Position numbers and translations under genes: made by a program. 64,000 nucleotides of DNA from Parus major. Taxonomy: Eukaryota; Chordata; Aves; Passeriformes; Paridae. The stretch spans positions 7,439,555 to 7,503,554 of the forward strand of contig NC_031768.1 in assembly GCF_001522545.3 (NCBI RefSeq). The letters run 5' to 3'. The notes under the pieces were generated by a model. That model was not told the DNA's origin, did no database searches, and saw only the letters and a list, made by a program, of their open reading frames with translations. Below, piece by piece: positions 61,301-64,000 of the stretch. How positions within the stretch are numbered: position 1 is the first letter of the stretch; the number at the start of each line of letters is the position of its first letter.

Positions 61301-63855
61301 TCTGTATGTGGAAAAGAGCTGTTGTTTGTATAGCACTTTTATTTCAAAATACATTAACTAAACTTCAGGTGTTGCTTTTGGAAGGTGCTTCCCCACAGAG
61401 CTCCCCTGGTGTGGGGCAGGGTAGGTTCTTGCTTTGCTGTTTGTTATTGCCCTGAGTTGTGTTTTAAAGTAAACCCTCCACAAAATACCACAGGCAGAGC
61501 AAGTAACTGTCAAAGCTGCTCTGGAGATGCAAGGTGAGATGTTTTCTGATGGTCACTAGATAGATCAGAATGGACAATTTTTGTTTGTTGTTCGTTTTGA
61601 AGCAGTTTTGGAATCCGGTACAGGAAGCAAAGTATAGATGGGGGAAAAAAAACCATAGGAAAAGCACTGGAGCCACAAGCAGAATCTTGTCCAGACAAAG
61701 GAGAACATAGCTGGCTGAGCAGAGGAATTTTCTAGTAGTCCTTCCTCTGACTTCCAAAAGAAAGGATGAGTCTGTATAATTCTATTTATTTCCACCATCA
61801 CCCAGCAAAAGTAGGATCTTCCCTGAGGACACTTGAAATGCAATTTTCTCTGTTCGTGTTGTCAAAACATACATTATTATATCTGATCAAAGAGAACAAG
61901 AATAGCTTCTTTTCTTCACCATTGAAGGGTGATAGGAGAGCCAGCAGATGAAAGTAGATAGCTGGGAGACTTCTCTTAAAAAAGCAGTACATGGGAGATC
62001 CCAGATGTGTGTCCTTTCTCGTCTGATGCTCCTTTCTCTTCTGCTGCTCCTGTGTTGTTCTGTACCCAGAACTTTCCTGACTTTCCTACCTGTTAGCTCT
62101 CTGCTTCACTAATTGCAATCTGGTTGGTTAAGGGAATTTTTCAGTGTTTGAGTCAGGAAGGACCAGGGCCTCCCATCATGCACAGATGATGTTACTGGCA
62201 CTGTCGTTGTAACCTGCAATCAGTGTTGCCTTGTTCTGGCTGTATCTTTTTTACCTTTCTCTCTTTGTGAGAAAGTATTTTGTATTCAGCTTAATTTTCC
62301 TCTTAATAAAATGGTAGTGCCTGAAAAGTAAGTTCTTTTGAAAGAGTTTTCTTTTCAGATCTGTGGGCAAACACATTCTGCTGTGTTTAACAGTAAAATG
62401 TTGACTCATTGTGAGCACATATTCTCTAAGACCACTTTACCTATGCCTCCATGGGAGAAAATACTTTACTTTGGGGAAATACTTTATGAACTGAGAGAAA
62501 ATCAATGCCCTGAAATAATAAGTCTAAATTTGAGCTGTAAGTCCAAAACCTACAGTATGTAGTGGACATCAATCTGGTAAGGAAATTAAAGTCCCTATGG
62601 ATGCTGGAGGTGACCCTTAGAGAGGAGCCCAAGGGACTCGTGATGATTCTTAAAGCACTTCACGACTAAACATTTTTCAGTGTCTGATTTTCAGTGATGC
62701 AGTGGATGGTATTTAGCCCAGATTTGTAGCTTTGATATGATAATGACCTGCCCAAAATAATCTTGGGAATCCCTACTATGGCAGTTAAGACTAATGCATC
62801 CCAACAGGCTCTGCTCTTATCTCTTTGCTCACACTGTTGCTCCTTCAGCAGCAAAATTCAATGTCCTCTAATTGATATTTCTTGAAATATGCAGGAAAAA
62901 TTCAGCCCACAGTGACCAGGGTGCAACAGTGGCTATTAATTGTATTCTCTTAGCAGGAAACAATAGATGAAAATCACAGCTGCCTTTTACTCCATCTTTT
63001 GTTGTTCTTATTTAACCCTTTCCCTTCTCTTGGTTTTAACTTCTTTAAGCTATTCAGAACATGTGTGTGTTTTTGTCAACAAGTGCTGGTATTTAAAACT
63101 TGGGGTAGCTGTGGCTGGTTTTTCCTCTCAGTATTGAATCTCAGCTGTTGGAAACAGAAGTCCACCTGCTCTGTATTTTATTTTGCAGTTTAGATGTCCA
63201 GGGTAGAGCCAGAGCAATTTGGTTGAAAGAAGCAGATTCCTGACTGTTGCCCAGTCTTGGAATTAGAAATGTTTCCTAAACTAATCTTAGGACAGAAAAT
63301 ATCTTCCAGCTGTTTCAGACTTGAGTCTTTCAAAATGTTTCATTTCTGCTTGTAATCAGTAGAAATAAAACTTGATAATGTTGGGTAATTTTCTTTGTAA
63401 GATGCAGTGCTCTTAATTATTAACACACAGAAAAAATCGGACCACAGTCCATGTGCGATCAATTCTAGCATAGATTCAATCTGACATTCAAAAGCAATTA
63501 AAAGTTAAGAGCTACTTGCAATTCCATCACCAACAAGAGCAGTCCTGCTGGGAAAGCTGGAGCTGTTTCAGCTGGTAACTCCCACAAATCCCAAAGTCCC
63601 TGGAGGTCGCTGGGGTTTGGGAGTCATGGTGTGTCTGCAGCCCAGGCTCTGCCCTGGGGGCTCAGGGGCTCAGCAAGGAAGGGCTGTGGGGTGTGGGGCT
63701 AACCTGTCTCTTTTCCCTGCTCCAGAGTGAGGAAGGGCTGTCCGGGGCGCGGTGCTAACCTGTCTCTTTTCCCTGTTCCAGGTGAATGCACAATATTTGC
63801 AGCCGTTCGTGATTTGATGGTTAATCTTACGCTGCCCCCTGGGGGGCGTCCCTAG
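29613..63855 (+). CDS. MED14: Mediator complex subunit 14 (31 exons, complete CDS)
   Basis: MED14 (yeast Rgr1; also TRAP170, CRSP150, DRIP150) is the nuclear scaffold that joins the head, middle and tail modules of Mediator and is needed for RNA polymerase II transcription. I assembled 31 exons by splice sites and phase; they total 4,338 nt, giving 1,445 residues plus stop. The N-terminal Med14 domain covers roughly residues 36-230. Visible motifs are LxxLL at 56-60 (LADLL) and 1174-1178 (LNILL), the [10 protein letters not shown] helix at 782-791 (one change from the human motif implicated in ER-alpha coactivation), a basic KKPKR patch at 613-617, and a Ser/Pro/Gln-rich linker at about 964-1170. 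The start has an ideal Kozak context (GCCGCCATGG) and matches the human N-terminus MAPVQLE. The protein ends in PPGGRP, as in human. The N-terminal Ala/Pro/Gly stretch is shorter than in human. Identification is from remembered family sequence and is very secure; individual junctions are inferred. Confidence 0.98.
29923..30225 (-). mobile_element. CR1 LINE 3' fragment in MED14 intron 1, antisense
   Basis: Begins with the reverse complement of a CR1 tail (ATGGTTTGGGTTGGAAGGGA) and continues with the typical antisense CR1 3' region (CTCTGGGCAACCTGTGCCAG). It is 5'-truncated near 30225 and begins only 135 bp after exon 1. Confidence 0.9.
31131..31157 (+). CDS. MED14: MED14 exon 2, 27-nt microexon
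   Basis: Completes codon 59 and supplies LPRKTDME plus two bases of the following Arg codon. It is preceded by a strong T/C tract and followed by GTGAGT. Its 27 nt are in frame, so skipping removes nine residues without a frameshift. Intron 2 (4,367 bp) contains decayed antisense CR1 sequence. Confidence 0.95.
32805..33530 (-). mobile_element. Decayed CR1 LINE in MED14 intron 2, antisense
   Basis: On the minus strand, 33360-33440 reads [12 protein letters not shown]. Around 33240-33320 it reads KKAN, then FFK, then KEDLGN. Both are degenerate forms of CR1 reverse-transcriptase motifs and contain stops. The left part (32829-33060) resembles the CR1 3' region. The spacing is too short for one intact element, so internal deletion or two insertions are likely. 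It looks old. Confidence 0.75.
34735..34800. repeat. Local duplication with inverted ends in MED14 intron 2
   Basis: TCTGCACTGTAGATCT occurs at 34745-34760 and again at 34780-34795. The outer edges ATTACAGATCT and AGATCTGTAAT are reverse complements, so the block can also fold. Confidence 0.7.
35525..35630 (+). CDS. MED14: MED14 exon 3
   Basis: Residues 68-103, with the highly conserved [20 protein letters not shown] segment of the Med14 domain. The acceptor follows an 18-base T run; the donor is GTAAGT. Intron 3 (608 bp) has T-rich tracts at about 35752-35783 and 36205-36220 and nothing else I recognise. Confidence 0.97.
36239..36412 (+). CDS. MED14: MED14 exon 4
   Basis: Residues 104-161 (starts MISSFLDQQ, ends LPTCIR), near-identical to human. 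Acceptor CTACAG, donor GTAAAT, 58 whole codons. Intron 4 (421 bp) shows no recognisable element. Confidence 0.97.
36834..36963 (+). CDS. MED14: MED14 exon 5
   Basis: Residues 162-205 ([11 protein letters not shown] to QLANLTV), ending one base into an Ala codon. Donor GTAAGA. Intron 5 (1,691 bp) has a weak, possibly CR1-derived stretch near 37558-37720 and otherwise nothing recognised. Confidence 0.97.
37558..37720 (-). mobile_element. Possible CR1 tail fragment in MED14 intron 5
   Basis: AGAGTCATAGAGAGTAGGGT followed by GGGAATGGACCTAGTCCATG resembles a strongly diverged antisense CR1 3' end. The match is weak. Confidence 0.35.
38655..38783 (+). CDS. MED14: MED14 exon 6
   Basis: Residues 205-248 ([16 protein letters not shown] to VEDKETG), the end of the classical Med14 N-terminal domain. 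Acceptor CCTTAG, donor GTAAAG. Intron 6 is 344 bp with no feature seen. Confidence 0.97.
39128..39235 (+). CDS. MED14: MED14 exon 7
   Basis: Residues 248-284 ([16 protein letters not shown] to DMYNCL), ending one base into a His codon. The acceptor is an unusual CTAAAG. The donor is GTATCCTT, the U12-type 5' splice site consensus. Intron 7 is 814 bp and is annotated separately. Confidence 0.96.
39236..40049 (+). other. MED14: MED14 intron 7, probable U12-type (minor spliceosome) intron
   Basis: The donor reads GTATCCTT, an exact match to the GT-AG U12 consensus. TTTCTTAGCT at about 40030-40039 resembles the U12 branch-point motif TTCCTTAACT at 8 of 10 positions, and its A lies about 14 nt before the acceptor ATTAG. 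The acceptor has no polypyrimidine tract, which fits U12 and not ordinary U2 introns. This is inferred from consensus only. Confidence 0.8.
40050..40182 (+). CDS. MED14: MED14 exon 8
   Basis: Residues 284-328 ([15 protein letters not shown] to CLSLSVW), ending with two bases of an Asn codon. The acceptor CATTAG has almost no pyrimidine tract; the donor is GTAAGT. Intron 8 (564 bp) holds a perfect 11-bp-arm hairpin at 40421-40443. Confidence 0.96.
40421..40443. repeat. Perfect hairpin in MED14 intron 8
   Basis: Arms TTTAGATATCT and AGATATCTAAA are exact reverse complements (11 bp) with a single G between them. A third related copy (ATCTAAGATATCTTT) lies just upstream at 40403-40417. Confidence 0.85.
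40747..40897 (+). CDS. MED14: MED14 exon 9
   Basis: Residues 328-378 ([16 protein letters not shown] to LMERAMK). Acceptor TTTAAG, donor GTAAAG, phase 0. Intron 9 (2,545 bp, 40898-43442) contains no repeat or coding segment that I recognise. Confidence 0.96.
43443..43554 (+). CDS. MED14: MED14 exon 10
   Basis: Residues 379-416 ([17 protein letters not shown] to NVNDN), ending one base into a Ser codon. Acceptor TTACAG, donor GTATGT. Intron 10 is 615 bp with nothing recognised. Confidence 0.97.
44170..44295 (+). CDS. MED14: MED14 exon 11
   Basis: Residues 416-458 ([17 protein letters not shown] to LMLYGV). Acceptor TTCAG, donor GTAAGT. Intron 11 (805 bp) contains a sense-oriented CR1 3' end at about 44770-45015, stopping roughly 85 bp before exon 12. 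Confidence 0.97.
44770..45015 (+). mobile_element. CR1 LINE 3' end in MED14 intron 11, sense
   Basis: The end contains AGGTTGGATCAGGTGATCTT then TCAAGGTCTCCTTTGAAGCT, a diverged CR1 3' terminus. The 5' side is degraded. Confidence 0.7.
45101..45179 (+). CDS. MED14: MED14 exon 12
   Basis: Residues 458-484 ([17 protein letters not shown] to WLQQL), ending with two bases of a Lys codon. Donor GTAAGT. Intron 12 (1,553 bp, 45180-46732) shows no element I can name. Confidence 0.96.
46733..46892 (+). CDS. MED14: MED14 exon 13
   Basis: Residues 484-537 ([16 protein letters not shown] to LPQYYI). Acceptor TGCAAG, donor GTAAGT, phase 0. Intron 13 is 384 bp with nothing recognised. Confidence 0.97.
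47277..47471 (+). CDS. MED14: MED14 exon 14
   Basis: Residues 538-602 ([16 protein letters not shown] to SGVKRK). This is among the least conserved exons compared with human, and one residue shorter near EGDDSPA. Acceptor ATATAG, donor GTACGT. The open frame runs on past the donor to 47831, but that part is intron. Intron 14 is 551 bp. Confidence 0.96.
48023..48157 (+). CDS. MED14: MED14 exon 15
   Basis: Residues 603-647 ([19 protein letters not shown] to IGLRIE). It carries the basic KKPKR cluster at 613-617, a possible nuclear localisation signal. Acceptor TTCTAG, donor GTAGGT. Intron 15 is 430 bp with nothing recognised. Confidence 0.96.
48588..48664 (+). CDS. MED14: MED14 exon 16
   Basis: Residues 648-673 ([17 protein letters not shown] to RLL), ending with two bases of a Lys codon. 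Acceptor TCCTAG, donor GTAAGA. Intron 16 (1,512 bp) carries an antisense CR1 reverse-transcriptase C-terminal fragment near 49060-49330. Confidence 0.96.
49060..49330 (-). mobile_element. CR1 reverse-transcriptase C-terminal fragment in MED14 intron 16, antisense
   Basis: The minus strand reads [20 protein letters not shown] followed by KCKVLHLG, the familiar C-terminal part of CR1 RT. The upstream DDKLKG-like segment is in another register. It is truncated at both ends. Confidence 0.8.
50177..50337 (+). CDS. MED14: MED14 exon 17 (GC donor)
   Basis: Residues 673-727 ([18 protein letters not shown] to SSREQ), ending one base into a Gly codon. The only donor that keeps the phase with exon 18 is CAAG|GCAAGT, a non-canonical GC donor in otherwise perfect context. 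Intron 17 is 278 bp. Confidence 0.95.
50616..50762 (+). CDS. MED14: MED14 exon 18
   Basis: Residues 727-776 ([17 protein letters not shown] to EFARSLP). Acceptor TGCAG, donor GTACAG. Intron 18 is only 92 bp, the shortest in the gene. Confidence 0.97.
50855..50946 (+). CDS. MED14: MED14 exon 19, with [10 protein letters not shown] motif
   Basis: Residues 776-806 ([19 protein letters not shown] to KGSS). Residues 782-791 match, with one V-to-I change, the helix reported in human DRIP150/MED14 as needed for estrogen-receptor coactivation (established literature, recalled). Donor GTGAGT. Intron 19 (1,248 bp) holds an AT-rich palindromic tract at 51645-51716. Confidence 0.97.
51645..51716. repeat. 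AT-rich palindromic tract in MED14 intron 19
   Basis: Alternating TA with GTATAC centres. 51654-51675 is a perfect 22-bp palindrome centred on GTATAC, followed by imperfect TATATGTTA repeats. Confidence 0.85.
52195..52347 (+). CDS. MED14: MED14 exon 20
   Basis: Residues 807-857 ([17 protein letters not shown] to NVVQLLQ), near-identical to human. Acceptor TTGCAG, donor GTAATG, 51 whole codons. Intron 20 is 180 bp. Confidence 0.97.
52528..52797 (+). CDS. MED14: MED14 exon 21, GC3-rich
   Basis: Residues 858-947 ([16 protein letters not shown] to FYPAPGLK), the longest coding exon at 270 nt. Third positions are strongly G/C and CpGs cluster, unlike its neighbours; see the findings. Acceptor CCCAG, donor GTGACC. 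Intron 21 (1,224 bp) shows nothing recognised. Confidence 0.97.
54022..54177 (+). CDS. MED14: MED14 exon 22
   Basis: Residues 948-999 ([17 protein letters not shown] to PQQQ). It begins the Ser/Pro/Gln-rich linker and ends in a Gln/Pro tract rearranged relative to human. Acceptor CCACAG, donor GTACCC. Intron 22 is 533 bp. Confidence 0.96.
54711..54822 (+). CDS. MED14: MED14 exon 23
   Basis: Residues 1000-1037 ([18 protein letters not shown] to MMHTQSP). Low-complexity linker. Acceptor TTTCAG, donor GTAGGA. Intron 23 is 618 bp with nothing recognised. Confidence 0.95.
55441..55572 (+). CDS. MED14: MED14 exon 24
   Basis: Residues 1037-1081 ([18 protein letters not shown] to ANFASPH). Ser/Pro-rich and partly divergent from human ([12 protein letters not shown] where human has SSHGISIGPGAS). 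Acceptor GGTCAG, donor GTAAGT. Intron 24 (1,041 bp) shows nothing recognised. Confidence 0.95.
56614..56796 (+). CDS. MED14: MED14 exon 25
   Basis: Residues 1081-1142 ([17 protein letters not shown] to PRAGT). Repeated SP/SPxP motifs are potential proline-directed phosphorylation sites (inference). Acceptor TGTAG, donor GTAGGC. Intron 25 is 666 bp. Confidence 0.96.
57463..57698 (+). CDS. MED14: MED14 exon 26, with second LxxLL
   Basis: Residues 1142-1220 ([18 protein letters not shown] to RIIQQET). LNILL at 1174-1178 is the C-terminal LxxLL of MED14. Acceptor CCACAG, donor GTACAG. Intron 26 (680 bp) contains the GA/GT microsatellite at 58269-58315. Confidence 0.97.
58269..58315. repeat. Compound GA/GT microsatellite in MED14 intron 26
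   Basis: A short GA run followed by about 14 GT units, starting roughly 65-110 bp upstream of exon 27. Confidence 0.9.
58379..58558 (+). CDS. MED14: MED14 exon 27
   Basis: Residues 1221-1280 ([17 protein letters not shown] to EKFFETR). Acceptor ATGCAG, donor GTATGT, 60 whole codons. Intron 27 is 206 bp. Confidence 0.97.
58765..58872 (+). CDS. MED14: MED14 exon 28
   Basis: Residues 1281-1316 ([17 protein letters not shown] to IMKLEL), essentially identical to human. Acceptor CTTTAG, donor GTAAGT. Intron 28 is 434 bp. Confidence 0.97.
59307..59432 (+). CDS. MED14: MED14 exon 29
   Basis: Residues 1317-1358 ([16 protein letters not shown] to KSKMLFF). Acceptor GAACAG, donor GTAAGT. Intron 29 is 604 bp. 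Confidence 0.97.
60037..60226 (+). CDS. MED14: MED14 exon 30
   Basis: Residues 1359-1422 ([17 protein letters not shown] to AELNSPRP), ending one base into a Gly codon. Acceptor CCACAG, donor GTACTG. Intron 30 (3,555 bp, 60227-63781) shows no mobile element I recognise; its 3' end is tandemly duplicated. Confidence 0.97.
63676..63781. repeat. Tandem duplication of the intron 30 splice acceptor
   Basis: Copy 1 (about 63676-63725) and copy 2 (about 63730-63781) share AGGAAGGGCTGT at the start and GCTAACCTGTCTCTTTTCCC near the end, differing by a 2-bp indel and a few substitutions. Each copy ends in a full polypyrimidine tract and CAG. Confidence 0.92.
63782..63855 (+). CDS. MED14: MED14 exon 31 (terminal coding exon)
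   Basis: Residues 1422-1445 ([18 protein letters not shown] then PPGGRP) and stop TAG at 63853-63855. The acceptor GTTCCAG is the downstream member of two duplicated acceptors 56 bp apart. Confidence 0.97.
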
Positions 63856-64000
63856 ACACTTTTAAAAGAAGGCTGAAAGTGAGACAAAACAGAAAAAAAA
63901 ATATTAAAAAAAATAAAAATAAAGCCTTCCGTTAAAAGAGGACGTTTTAATTTTACCTTTTTTTCTAAGAGCTAACTATAAACTGGCAAACTTTCAGGGA
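63856..64000 (+). other. MED14: MED14 3' UTR start
   Basis: AT-rich sequence after the stop. The proximal polyadenylation signal would give a very short UTR. Longer isoforms may continue beyond the window. Confidence 0.8.
63918..63923 (+). terminator. Polyadenylation signal AATAAA
   Basis: Canonical AATAAA 63 bases after the stop codon, in an A-rich run, followed by a T-rich tract at about 63957-63965 that could act as the downstream element. Use of this site is inferred. Confidence 0.6.

Noticed and set aside
29613..63855. MED14 as a retrocopy or pseudogene
   Set aside because: All 31 exons are intact, in phase and separated by introns with proper splice signals. No frameshift or premature stop was found.

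Overview
This is vertebrate DNA, very probably from a bird. The reasons are compact introns, many CR1 LINE fragments with typical avian CR1 3' tails, an ERVK-like solo LTR, and one vertebrate gene whose protein is very close to mammalian MED14. I cannot name the species. A songbird is plausible but not shown.

Layout. Positions 1 to about 28,480 look intergenic. I found no recognisable multi-exon gene there. The stretch holds an ancient palindromic repeat (4331-4436), a solo LTR with a perfect 6-bp target-site duplication (22034-22566), two head-to-head CR1 fragments (25730-26544), an assembly gap of 14 Ns beside a C/A homopolymer (27895-27937), and two unidentified coding-like minus-strand reading frames (19726-19919 and 28485-28706). 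A sense-strand CR1 (28708-29226) and a GC-rich minisatellite (29274-29380) lead into a CpG-island promoter with ETS-like and YY1-like sites.

From 29613 to 63855 the plus strand carries the complete coding sequence of MED14, the backbone subunit of the Mediator complex. I placed 31 exons, with every junction checked for phase. They sum to 4,338 nt, or 1,445 codons plus stop (human is about 1,454). The window ends in the 3' UTR, 77 bases past a canonical AATAAA.

The less ordinary points are in how the gene is built. Intron 7 has the signature of a minor (U12-type) intron. Intron 17 uses a GC-AG donor. Exon 2 is a 27-nt in-frame microexon that completes an LxxLL motif. The last splice acceptor lies in a tandem duplication, so there are two near-identical acceptors, and use of the upstream one would end translation at once. 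Exon 21 is a GC3/CpG spike in an otherwise AT-rich gene. Two CR1 elements bracket the promoter and exon 1.

I found no CRISPR, operon or mobile gene system and no convincing new protein system. The strongest unknown is the short minus-strand reading frame 0.9 kb upstream of MED14.
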